Shown one piece after another: positions 32,690 to 40,670 of a stretch of DNA of 64,000 bases. How positions within the stretch are numbered: position 1 is the first letter of the stretch; every line of letters begins with the position of its first letter. A program made the translations under genes and the position numbers. The stretch is taken from NCBI GenBank assembly GCA_902762305.1, contig CACWNW010000001.1, forward strand, positions 62,001 to 126,000, in the 5' to 3' direction. Below the pieces are notes generated by a model. That model did not search any database, was not told the DNA's origin, and saw only the letters and a program-made list of their open reading frames with translations. Source of the DNA: Fibrobacter succinogenes. GTDB taxonomy: Bacteria; Fibrobacterota; Fibrobacteria; Fibrobacterales; Fibrobacteraceae.

Positions 32690-34177
32690 TTAGCGCACGT
32701 TTATCCTGCGCACGATTGTCTCACCAGATGTCTTAACCTTCACCACATACAGCCCGCTCGGAATTCCCTCGAGGGAGATTTTCACGGAGCCGCCGACCTT
32801 GCCTTCCCACAGGGTACCGACAGTAGCACCCGATACGGAGAACAGGTCTACACGCGCCGATCCTGTGCCAGAAACTTCAAGCGTACGCCCCCGCAAATGG
32901 ATTGCAGGTACGACAGGCATGCGACCCTGCGCAATGGCAATTGTCGAACTGGAACTTCGCGGGCCAACGACACTGCTGGAGCTTTCGGGCCCGACAGCGC
33001 TGGAACTCGATTCCACGGCAGAACTTGAACTCTGCGGTGCGGGAGGATCCATGAAGTTCGGCATATTGCCCGAAACCAAAAGGCCACAAAGTACTTTCAA
33101 GGACTGCTCGAAATATGCTTCTTCACCCAGAGAAACAGCCTCACTCCAAAATTCGTCCAGTTTACCCTGACGCGAAGCATCCGTAACCAACGAGGTCATC
33201 AGCGTTGCGACAAACGTGCTGTTATGTGCCGCCCAGCCTTCGGCACTGCCATTACGGTTGATATTGCCACGAATATCCTTCGCAGCCTTGCTGCTCACCC
33301 AAGTCCCGAGTTTATCGAGCATCGTCTTGGCTTTCGATTCACCGAACCAGTAGAAGTCCTGCGCCAAGCGCCACGGAGTGCGGGCAGCATCGTAACCATA
33401 GTTTCCATCCAGACCCTTTCCTTTAGCATCGGACCAGTTGTCGAAAAGGCCCGTGGAATATTCCGCAGAGTTCGCCTCCAGCAAGGCATAGTTGGCATTC
33501 ATCGCAGTCGTATTCCAGAACTCGGCATTTTCCGTATCCACCTTGGCAAAGAGTCGGTAGTAGGCAGGTGCGATGTACGAGGGGTTCTTCTTGTCGTTCC
33601 AGGCATCGCCCGGCTTATGGAGCCCGTTTTCTTCGAACTCATACTGCTTCACATTCTTCAAGAGAGTGCGAGCCTCGGTCAAGTACTTCTCGTCGCCGAA
33701 CTGGTACGATGCCATAATCAAGGCAGCCGCGACATCCATTTCGGCATCGGTCGCCGCATTGGCCTTGTTGTTCGACGGGTTCAATCCGCCAAACGACCAG
33801 TTCATGAGTCCATGCTCGTTGACACCCGCCTTGTAAAAGGCCCACAACTTATCGAACTGGGTCTGGTAACTCGTCGTGTTGTCGCTGAAGTAGACCATCA
33901 TCAGCATGCCGTAACCGATTCCTTCGGAGACGAAGGTATTGCTGCCATGGTCCTTTTCAATTGCGGCGTATTTTTCGTTTTCCTTGTACTTGTCCCTCAA
34001 GTAGTAATCAAACGCAGCCTTCAACTGGGTCGCCGCTTCGGCCTGGTTCGAAAGAACAACGCCATTTCCGCCATAGTTGGAGCTCTGCGGGAACGGGAAA
34101 TTAACCGCCGCCTGGGATAATCCGAAAGCGAGCAGCCCCCCAAAAAACACTTTTGTCACATAATTCATAGGCATCAT
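32690..34177 (-). CDS. GH8 endo-beta-1,4-glucanase with C-terminal sorting domain
   Basis: Secreted 495-residue cellulase. Signal peptide to about residue 24; GH8 (alpha/alpha)6 barrel from about 30 to 380. The proton donor Glu85 lies in FVSEGIGYGML, the GH8 signature is AATDAEMDVAAALIMASYQF with Asp144, and YGYDAARTPWRLAQD contributes further active-site residues. A Ser-rich linker and a C-terminal beta domain (VDLFSVSGATVGTL, IPSGLYVVKVKTSG) follow, similar to type IX secretion sorting domains. Chitosanase and xylanase activities also occur in GH8; endoglucanase is inferred from the organism. Start 34177 or 34168. Confidence 0.9.
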   Translation of the reverse strand: MMPMNYVTKVFFGGLLAFGLSQAAVNFPFPQSSNYGGNGVVLSNQAEAATQLKAAFDYYLRDKYKENEKYAAIEKDHGSNTFVSEGIGYGMLMMVYFSDNTTSYQTQFDKLWAFYKAGVNEHGLMNWSFGGLNPSNNKANAATDAEMDVAAALIMASYQFGDEKYLTEARTLLKNVKQYEFEENGLHKPGDAWNDKKNPSYIAPAYYRLFAKVDTENAEFWNTTAMNANYALLEANSAEYSTGLFDNWSDAKGKGLDGNYGYDAARTPWRLAQDFYWFGESKAKTMLDKLGTWVSSKAAKDIRGNINRNGSAEGWAAHNSTFVATLMTSLVTDASRQGKLDEFWSEAVSLGEEAYFEQSLKVLCGLLVSGNMPNFMDPPAPQSSSSAVESSSSAVGPESSSSVVGPRSSSSTIAIAQGRMPVVPAIHLRGRTLEVSGTGSARVDLFSVSGATVGTLWEGKVGGSVKISLEGIPSGLYVVKVKTSGETIVRRINVR

Positions 34178-34241
34178 TCTTTACACCAAATAAATAGGTT
34201 CATCCTAGTAAAAGATAGTTCATTACAGTCCAAAACAAAAA

Positions 34242-36998
34242 TTATTTCAATGTGTCTAATACCGAAACCAAGCGTGAAGTCATCTGCTCCGCACCCTTGT
34301 AGCTCAAATGATCACGATTTTGAGCCATTTCGTCGGTATAATCGTGATTTCCCATCTTATTCTCATCCATCAAGACAAAATTGGGTTTAGCCTTGGCCAG
34401 CGAATCCAGGCGGGCAATTTTCTTGAGAGCCACGCTACGCTGCAGTCCGTACAGGCCGAACGAGCCAGTATTCCTGTACTGCGGAGCCTGGGGAAATATA
34501 ATCCCAATTACATAGGCTCCCTTCTCCGAGGCTATATCCACAATGTCCATCAGGTCGTCAATTCGGGCATCCAGACATGCGTTTTCCTTTTCCGAGAAAA
34601 CGGAATCCATCAGGATTTCGATGGCTTCAGCCCCCCATCCGCGCGACGGAGGGTACAGGCCTCCCCTCTCCGAAAAGCTATTCGTCTCTTCGAAAGAAGC
34701 TGGGAACGCATTTTCGACAGCCTCGACAAAACCCTTGGGTACACCATCTTTCCAGAAACCATGGTTGGCATCGTAAACGTAGCCCGGGCCGCCAAGAAAC
34801 GCCAAAGCCAAGCGATTATCGGCACAATGCCAGCCATCCAAATCGATAGAGACAGCAATAGCTTTCAAATTTTGGGGATGGTTCAGCGCATAATTCTTGA
34901 TAAAGTAAAAATCTCTCGACGGTTCGATGTTGGTGACACCGAAATTGAGCATTTCCCATTCAGGATAAAGTTCCGGATTTACGCCCATTTCCATCCTGGA
35001 ACTGCCAGCAAGAAACACCTTGGTAACCCCAAGCCTCTTCCAGAACTTTTCCAGCTTGATACGGAAACGACCCTGATCCAACTCGTCATTATCAGAAAGG
35101 TAAGCGCCGGCACTATCCAAATCGAGCAGAGAGCCATCATCTGGCAAGACAACTGCTTTTGCCCACAGGGACGGATGCCACAATTCATCGCCTTCCAAGA
35201 GGTCAATTACCGAGCTGTCTGCAAAATTCACCAGGACAATCTTCTGATGCGCACCACCCGCATTCGTAAGCGTGGCAACAGCCAAATTCCTGCCCGATAC
35301 CCACTCGCTATGGTCGAAAAAATAACCGGCAGGCGAAGCAACCGACTGCACCAACTTTCCGGTGCTGTCCACGACAAGCAGGCGTTCGTGCGTCCCATAA
35401 TCTTCCCCGACGTACTTGCGGCCAGCCTTTCCACCGAAATCGAGGAACAGCGTGCGCTTGCTGCCATCCTTCGCGAGCGATGCATTGCAGGCCTGTGCGC
35501 TGTCGTACCAGACCGTATCGCGGGCATTCGCCATCACGTTCAAACCGGAATCCGCCACGCGGGCACGTAAAAGTCTAGCACCGGATACGGCAAGTGTCCC
35601 ATCTTCGCTGATGCCGCCATGGTACGCGCCGTCAAAAAGTTTTTCGGGTTTTCCGAAGGCTCCGTTCGCAAAGCGCACCTGCCACGTGGAGGTCGCCCTG
35701 AAAGCAACATCGTCCATGTTGTTGCCCGCATCGCTCACGTAGACAATCACCGTATCTCCGTTTTCGAGCACGCGCCAGCGCGGGATTGCGGCTCTTTCCA
35801 CATCAAGCTTCACGAGGTTCGTTCCCTCCGCATTCAAATCGCGCACATACAACGCCGACTTTCCCGAAACACCCTCGAGACCGGTGCAGAAAGCAACTTT
35901 TTCGCCATCCGGGGAAATTTCCGGGTGGTACACATCAAGCGTATCGGCAATTTCAACAACCGACATGGCCCCGTTCAAATAATCCTTGTAAGCCAGGTTT
36001 CCCGTAACATCGTTGCGAAACGCCAACTTCATCTTATACGTCCTAGTCAAGGCACGTAAAGTCGAAGAATTTGCAATCGGCACAATTTGCGATGTCTTCA
36101 CCATGCCGTTACGATCCATCCATACCGCATCGGGAATGCGGCCGAAAGCAAGACGGAAGCCGACATAGTCTGCACGGGTCGAAGACGTCACCGTATATAT
36201 GTCCCCGCGACCATAGAGCGTAACGGAAGCAGCCAGGTTCCTGTAGCTGCCGCCCTTCACGACACGTTCGCCAATCGAGCCTCCATCTGGAACGCCAACA
36301 TAATTCGTTACCGTAGTATCGCGGAAAAGGCCCATCCAGTCGTTCACCCATTCCATGGCATTCCCCGCCATATCGCAAAGGCCTTCACCGTTTCCTGTAG
36401 CCGAGCAGACCTCATGTAGTTGGTAGTCCGAGTTTTCGGCATTCCAGCCTTTAGCCGGATTCCATCCCGCATTTGCCGCCAGTACCCATTCCGCTTCCGT
36501 CGGAATGCGGTAGGCATTGACTTCAGGGTGGAAAGCATATCCTTCCAGGCCAGAACAATGGCCTTCGGAATCAAACTTTATCGAAGAATACGTATATGCC
36601 GTATCGAAGTTTTCGGACTTACTGCGTTCATTCGCAAACAGGACAATATCGTAAAACGAAACATTCGTCGCAGGGATATTTCCATTTTCACAGGCAAGAG
36701 CAAGCCCCATAAACGGGTGCATCAGCGAATCGAACTCGGCACATGTCACCTCATGGCGCCCGATAAAAAAATCATACCCGAATTTCGCCTTCATTTCTGG
36801 GCGCTCGTTGTTCCGGGCTTGAGCATTGTCCGTTCCAAGAACCACCGCCGAATTGGTTGCCGAAATCAGCATCATTCCCGAAAGCGTATCCGGCTTTATG
36901 TTTGTTTCCGAAACTCCCTGCGGAGACCCGGTTCCTGAATTGGAACAGGCGACCAGCCCAAGTAACAGCAACAAAACAAAGAGTCGTTCAAAATTCAT
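34242..36998 (-). CDS. TIGR02171-type lipoprotein: FGE-like, TolB propeller and SGNH-like domains
   Basis: 918 residues. Signal MNFERLFVLLLLLGLVAC with lipobox LVAC (Cys18). Same architecture as the 28774 protein: FGE/SUMF1-like domain (HEVTCAEFDSLM, YRIPTEAEWVLAANAGW, CDMAGNAMEWVNDW, RVVKGGSYRN), propeller (YHPEISPDGEKVAFCT, DELWHPSLW) and SGNH-like domain (KVFLAGSSRMEMG, QNRDHLSYKGAEQ near the end). The catalytic FGE cysteines are again missing. The start at 36998 begins the signal peptide; a longer in-frame start at 37211 would overlap the divergent TM2 gene. Pairwise the two TIGR02171 proteins look clearly homologous over their full length. Confidence 0.8.
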   Translation of the reverse strand: MNFERLFVLLLLLGLVACSNSGTGSPQGVSETNIKPDTLSGMMLISATNSAVVLGTDNAQARNNERPEMKAKFGYDFFIGRHEVTCAEFDSLMHPFMGLALACENGNIPATNVSFYDIVLFANERSKSENFDTAYTYSSIKFDSEGHCSGLEGYAFHPEVNAYRIPTEAEWVLAANAGWNPAKGWNAENSDYQLHEVCSATGNGEGLCDMAGNAMEWVNDWMGLFRDTTVTNYVGVPDGGSIGERVVKGGSYRNLAASVTLYGRGDIYTVTSSTRADYVGFRLAFGRIPDAVWMDRNGMVKTSQIVPIANSSTLRALTRTYKMKLAFRNDVTGNLAYKDYLNGAMSVVEIADTLDVYHPEISPDGEKVAFCTGLEGVSGKSALYVRDLNAEGTNLVKLDVERAAIPRWRVLENGDTVIVYVSDAGNNMDDVAFRATSTWQVRFANGAFGKPEKLFDGAYHGGISEDGTLAVSGARLLRARVADSGLNVMANARDTVWYDSAQACNASLAKDGSKRTLFLDFGGKAGRKYVGEDYGTHERLLVVDSTGKLVQSVASPAGYFFDHSEWVSGRNLAVATLTNAGGAHQKIVLVNFADSSVIDLLEGDELWHPSLWAKAVVLPDDGSLLDLDSAGAYLSDNDELDQGRFRIKLEKFWKRLGVTKVFLAGSSRMEMGVNPELYPEWEMLNFGVTNIEPSRDFYFIKNYALNHPQNLKAIAVSIDLDGWHCADNRLALAFLGGPGYVYDANHGFWKDGVPKGFVEAVENAFPASFEETNSFSERGGLYPPSRGWGAEAIEILMDSVFSEKENACLDARIDDLMDIVDIASEKGAYVIGIIFPQAPQYRNTGSFGLYGLQRSVALKKIARLDSLAKAKPNFVLMDENKMGNHDYTDEMAQNRDHLSYKGAEQMTSRLVSVLDTLK

Positions 36999-37136
36999 TC
37001 CGGCATCCTTAATGCGACATCCCCAATCCCACATCAATATAGCAACATCACAATAGAAAAAACAATTTCCCCCATCTCTGGAATTTGCTAAATTCATACT
37101 AGAATGACAACAAGCATTATAGACACAGGAGCCGCC

Positions 37137-37328
37137 ATGCCAGCACAAGGTGAACACAACAAATGGATTGCCCTCGCCCTCTGCATTTTGCTCGGGAACC
37201 TGGGCCTGCACCGCTTCTATGAAGGCAAAATCTGGACAGGAATCCTCTGGCTCTGCACTTTAGGCCTCTGCGGAGTGGGAGTCGTCATCGATGCCATCCT
37301 CATCGTCATGAAACCGGAACACTACTAA
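37137..37328 (+). CDS. TM2 domain membrane protein
   Basis: 63 residues with the TM2 domain: HNKWIALALCILLGNLGLHR, a FYEGKIWTGILWLCTLG second part and the acidic turn before VIDAILIVM. Two transmembrane helices. The start at 37137 has AGGAG 6 nt upstream; ATG 37104 in the same frame would add 11 polar residues. Function unknown, as for most bacterial TM2 proteins. Confidence 0.8.
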   Translation: MPAQGEHNKWIALALCILLGNLGLHRFYEGKIWTGILWLCTLGLCGVGVVIDAILIVMKPEHY

Positions 37329-37330
37329 CA

Positions 37331-37379
37331 AATGTGAAATGTGGGATGTGGGATGTGGAATGTGGGATGAGAGACATCT
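37331..37379 (+). repeat. GTGGGATGTG-type direct repeat
   Basis: AATGTGAAATGTGGGATGTG and further copies of the GTGGGAT unit. The reverse complement (CACATCTCACATTCCACATC) occurs inside the ureohydrolase gene at 39661-39699. It lies directly after the TM2 stop codon and before rdgB. Confidence 0.6.
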
Positions 37380-37382
37380 AAA

Positions 37383-38033
37383 ATGAAGCATTTATTTGTT
37401 ATCGCGACGGCTAGCGCCGGGAAAATCAGGGATTTCGCCCACATCTTGGGCACGGACCACTACGAATTCAAGACCCTGAAGGACATCGGATTCGACGAGG
37501 AAATCATCGAAAACGGCAACACATTTGCCGAAAACGCCATCATCAAGTCGAACACGACCGCACTATGGCTTGCCAAGCGCGGAATCGAGGCGACCGTACT
37601 TGCCGACGACTCGGGCCTGGAAGTTTTCGCCCTGAACGGGGAACCGGGAATCTACAGCGCCCGCTACTGCGGCGACCACGGGAATGACGACGCCAACAAC
37701 GACAAGCTGATGAAAAAGCTGGAAGGCATCGAAGACCGCAGGGCACGCTATTTCTGCGCACTCTCGTACCAGACAGTCAAGCCATCCGACACAGCAAACG
37801 GCGTCGGAACTCGGGTGGGCGACTTCGTCGTGAGCGAGCCGCAGATTTTCGAAGGCGAATGCCGCGGAAACATCAACCACGCGCCCGTAGGCGACATGGG
37901 TTTCGGCTACGACCCGCTGTTTGTCCCCGATGGCGAGACGCGCACCTTCGCGCAGATGGAACTCGAGGAGAAAAAGGCGATAAGCCACCGCGGGAATGCC
38001 ATCCGTGCATTGAAAAAAGCACTCGGGAAGTAA
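37383..38033 (+). CDS. rdgB: Non-canonical purine NTP pyrophosphatase (RdgB/HAM1)
   Basis: Hydrolyses dITP, XTP and ITP to monophosphates, keeping modified purines out of nucleic acids. 216 residues. Family motifs: ATASAGKIRDF at the N-terminus, FAENAIIKSNT, LADDSGLEVFALNGEPGIYS and MGFGYDPLFVPDG, with SHRGNAIRAL at the C-terminus. Length is slightly above the usual 195-205 because of a loop (SDTANGVGTRVGD). No ribosome site; the 5' region is a repeat. Confidence 0.93.
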   Translation: MKHLFVIATASAGKIRDFAHILGTDHYEFKTLKDIGFDEEIIENGNTFAENAIIKSNTTALWLAKRGIEATVLADDSGLEVFALNGEPGIYSARYCGDHGNDDANNDKLMKKLEGIEDRRARYFCALSYQTVKPSDTANGVGTRVGDFVVSEPQIFEGECRGNINHAPVGDMGFGYDPLFVPDGETRTFAQMELEEKKAISHRGNAIRALKKALGK

Positions 38034-38177
38034 CAGTTTCTGTGGCAAACAACCGCAAATAATTATATCATAATTATTGGACTGCACAAAGCATATTGCA
38101 TTGATTAAACTGCGACATTGCCTGATTTAAACAGCGTCAAATATATCGTTTGACTTAAACAGCGCCGGACTTGCAAA
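38034..38177. promoter_or_regulatory. Upstream region of the radical SAM gene with three direct repeats
   Basis: Contains a perfect 9-bp inverted repeat AATAATTAT/ATAATTATT at 38058-38078 and three related 15-16 nt units: TGATTAAACTGCGAC (38102), TGATTTAAACAGCGTC (38123) and TGACTTAAACAGCGCC (38151). The last ends 11 nt before the ATG. No gene was found here. Confidence 0.45.
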
Positions 38178-39140
38178 ATGAAGAGCCTCTATATCGAAAT
38201 CACGGACGCCTGCAACTTGCGTTGCAGTTTTTGCCCCAGCAGTGATTGCAAGTACGAGGCCGGTTCGGGCAAGTCGCAAAGCTCTCGGGACACGGATGCA
38301 CTTGGGGCTAACACGCGCGGGCCGCGAAACTTCATGTCGAGCACGCTTTTCAAGCAGTGCATCGCAGGCGCAGTAGAAGCGGGAATCGAGAACGTCTACC
38401 TGCATGTTCTGGGCGAGCCGACGCTTCACCCGGGATTCGCGCTGTTCCTCAAGGGAATCAAGACCGCGGGCCTTTCGCTCACGCTCGTAACGAACGGCAC
38501 GACTATTGCACGGGCGGCACACCACATACTGAATTGCCCAGCCGTACGGCAAGTGAACTTCTCGACGCATGCGTATGCGGAACTACCGCCAGATGAAGCA
38601 CGCGGGCATCTCGAAAATGTTCTCGACTTCTGCAAGATTGCACTTGCCGCACGCCCGGACATGTACGTGAATCTGCGGCTATGGAACATCGGTGACACGG
38701 CCACTGGGGACTGGAATTCGTTTGCAATTTCACGCATAAACGAAACGTTCGGGACCGATGTCCAGCCGGGCAATTTCTGCAGCAGGCACAAAAGTTTTCC
38801 CGTTACCGGAAGGCTGTACATCCACGAAGATTCCCGCTTTGAATGGCCGGTGGGTCAAGTGGACGCCCTTGCCCCTACGGGGTTGCGGCGTGACGCAGGA
38901 ACTTTTCCCGCCGGGACCTGCCATGCCCTCGATACGCATGCAGCCATCCTGCACGATGGCCGGGTGGTCGCCTGCTGCCTCGATTACAGCGGGCAAATCG
39001 CCCTCGGGAACATCGCCGACCAGAGCCTGCCCGAAATTCTCGGCTCGCCTGCCGCACGCAATATACGCGAAGGGTTCGAAAAGCGCGAACTCCGGCACCC
39101 GTTCTGCCAGAAATGCTCCTTTTGCAAACGGTTCAAGTAA
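38178..39140 (+). CDS. Radical SAM protein with C-terminal Cys cluster (SPASM-like)
   Basis: 320 residues. The [4Fe-4S] SAM motif CNLRCSFC (Cys12, Cys16, Cys19) sits right after a short beta strand. The TIM-barrel continues with LHVLGEPTLHPGF and LVTNGT. The C-terminus has HDGRVVACCLDYSGQIALGN and ends with CQKCSFCKR, matching the SPASM-type auxiliary cluster region. Such enzymes often modify peptides or act as maturases, but many are uncharacterised. A 30-residue insert after the Cys motif (KYEAGSGKSQSSRDTDALGA) is unusual. It is followed by the ureohydrolase gene; whether the pair is functionally linked is unclear. Confidence 0.8.
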   Translation: MKSLYIEITDACNLRCSFCPSSDCKYEAGSGKSQSSRDTDALGANTRGPRNFMSSTLFKQCIAGAVEAGIENVYLHVLGEPTLHPGFALFLKGIKTAGLSLTLVTNGTTIARAAHHILNCPAVRQVNFSTHAYAELPPDEARGHLENVLDFCKIALAARPDMYVNLRLWNIGDTATGDWNSFAISRINETFGTDVQPGNFCSRHKSFPVTGRLYIHEDSRFEWPVGQVDALAPTGLRRDAGTFPAGTCHALDTHAAILHDGRVVACCLDYSGQIALGNIADQSLPEILGSPAARNIREGFEKRELRHPFCQKCSFCKRFK

Positions 39141-39173
39141 AAAACGTACAGCCAACATTTTTTTCCTGTTTTG

Positions 39174-39179
39174 TATATT
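39174..39179 (+). promoter_or_regulatory. -10-like TATATT before the ureohydrolase gene
   Basis: TTTTGTATATT, with only 6 nt to the ATG at 39186. Confidence 0.35.
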
Positions 39180-39185
39180 AGGGAC

Positions 39186-39965
39186 ATGTCGCAAAATAAC
39201 AGCATCATCCAGGATTTCACGGGCGTATACGCCGAACAGCCCTTTATGCAGGGGCTGCGCGGGCGCGATGCTACCTACTATATCGACTGCGCCGACATTC
39301 CGGGTACAGACTGCTACTGCGACGACGAGGCCATCGAAATAATCCGCAGGCGCATTGCAGATGCGGGCATCTCGGATGCACACGGAATCCACTTCTTCGA
39401 CAACGGGAATTACCACTACATGAGCAAAATCTGGACCGACATGGTCCAAGAACCGTTCTCGCTCGTGGTATTCGATCACCACCCCGACATACAGGAACCG
39501 CGATTCGGGAACATCCTCAGTTGCGGAGGCTGGGTCAAAAAGGTGCTGGAAGAGAACAAGTTCGTGCAGAGCGTAACGCTTATCGGAGTTGCCGACCATC
39601 TGGTGGAGGAAATCCCGCCTCATGACAAAGTCATGATTATCCGCGAAAGCGAGATTTCCACTCACACATCTCACATTCCACATCTCACATCTTCTTACCC
39701 ACTCTACATCAGTATCGACAAGGACGCCCTCTCGACAGACTACGCCGCAACCAACTGGGACCAAGGTTCGCTCAGCCTTGAACACATGAAGGCGATTATC
39801 GAAGCCCTTGCAAAAGACAACAAGATCATCGGCGTGGACATCTGCGGGGAACGCGCACGCGACTTTGCCGGCGATGAACGGCACTCCGTCCAAGAAGCCG
39901 ACACCCTGAACGACCTCACCAACCGCGAACTGGTGGAGTTTTTAACTTCCCTCGTGTCATCCTGA
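39186..39965 (+). CDS. Arginase/agmatinase (ureohydrolase) family protein
   Basis: 259 residues with the ureohydrolase metal motifs: VVFDHHPDIQ (Asp-x-His-x-Asp type) and LYISIDKDALS (Asp-x-Asp type), plus GIHFFDNGNYHYM. Catalyses hydrolysis of a guanidino compound if active, but it is shorter and divergent compared with arginase and agmatinase, so the substrate is unknown. Residues about 158-170 (STHTSHIPHLTSS) are encoded by an inserted DNA repeat that interrupts a loop just before the second metal motif. The start at 39186 is preceded by AGGG and a -10-like box 6 nt away. Confidence 0.65.
   Translation: MSQNNSIIQDFTGVYAEQPFMQGLRGRDATYYIDCADIPGTDCYCDDEAIEIIRRRIADAGISDAHGIHFFDNGNYHYMSKIWTDMVQEPFSLVVFDHHPDIQEPRFGNILSCGGWVKKVLEENKFVQSVTLIGVADHLVEEIPPHDKVMIIRESEISTHTSHIPHLTSSYPLYISIDKDALSTDYAATNWDQGSLSLEHMKAIIEALAKDNKIIGVDICGERARDFAGDERHSVQEADTLNDLTNRELVEFLTSLVSS
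39661..39699 (+). repeat. CACATCTCACATTCC repeat inside the ureohydrolase gene
   Basis: CTCACACATCTCACATTCCA followed by further CACATC units; the inverse of the intergenic repeat at 37331-37379. Length keeps the frame and is read as THTSHIPHLTS. Confidence 0.6.
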
Positions 39966-39968
39966 TTT

Positions 39969-40559
39969 TTATTTTATTTTCAACTGGGTAAAAGTCTCAT
40001 AGTGGTCTGCGGTATAGTAGATTACGCAGTCCGGCTGATATATAAGCCGTTTGGTTCCGCGGTTCTTGGCAGAGTAATCCACGTCCGCCTCATGGTACGA
40101 ACCTTCGGGTAAAAGGCCTTCGTTGTTACCGAATTTGTCGCCACCAATCATCACGCCGATTGTTTTCCAAGGGTTAAAATTCCACTTTCCAAACGTGTTG
40201 CCCGTTTTCGATTCGTAGAGAGCGATGCCCTCGTCCTTGCCGACATAATTTGCAGGCAGTTTGTCGAACTTGCACAAGTACGCTGCCACAGAGTCCTTGG
40301 TCGTATACAGGCCGGATTCCTCAACAGCCTCGTAAACCAATGCACGGACAACACTATCCTGAACTTTGTAGATGCTGTCTATTACATCTGGCGAGGCACA
40401 TGTAGGATTGCCACATTCATCAGCCGGCCCATACGCTTCACACAAAATGCTCACACGATAATCAGGGCATGAATTTTCCGGCTCCCCCGTTGCCGTACAC
40501 GCCGAAAGGAATGCAGCCACGAGACCTGCAAGAATAACACAGAAAACAGATTTGTTCAT
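39969..40559 (-). CDS. Barnase-like ribonuclease lipoprotein
   Basis: 196 residues. Signal MNKSVFCVILAGLVAAFLSA with lipobox LSAC (Cys21). After a Cys-rich segment (residues 30-55) the C-terminal 100 residues match microbial RNases of the barnase family: KLPANYVGKDEGIAL, MIGGDKFGNNEGLLPEGSYH, EADVDY, RLIYQPD and DHYETFTQLK. Catalytic residues of barnase line up: Glu157 (Glu73), Arg167 and Arg171 (Arg83, Arg87), His186 (His102). It likely cleaves RNA at the cell envelope. No barstar-like inhibitor is adjacent. TATATT lies 6 nt before the ATG. Alternatives to a secreted RNase seem unlikely given the motif agreement. Confidence 0.82.
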   Translation of the reverse strand: MNKSVFCVILAGLVAAFLSACTATGEPENSCPDYRVSILCEAYGPADECGNPTCASPDVIDSIYKVQDSVVRALVYEAVEESGLYTTKDSVAAYLCKFDKLPANYVGKDEGIALYESKTGNTFGKWNFNPWKTIGVMIGGDKFGNNEGLLPEGSYHEADVDYSAKNRGTKRLIYQPDCVIYYTADHYETFTQLKIK

Positions 40560-40565
40560 ACAGTA

Positions 40566-40571
40566 AATATA
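40566..40571 (-). promoter_or_regulatory. -10-like TATATT before the barnase-like gene
   Basis: TATATT on the minus strand, 6 nt before ATG 40559. Confidence 0.35.
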
Positions 40572-40670
40572 CTTTTTTAAACCGCTTTTGCTATCTTTAA
40601 ACCATAAAACAACCATGGGACTAAATCCCGTGACCAGCAATTCTAAAACTAAAAACTAAGAACTATTATC

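Noticed and set aside
37331-37379. CRISPR-like direct repeats
   Set aside because: Units are short (about 8-10 nt), contiguous and without spacers; no cas genes are nearby.
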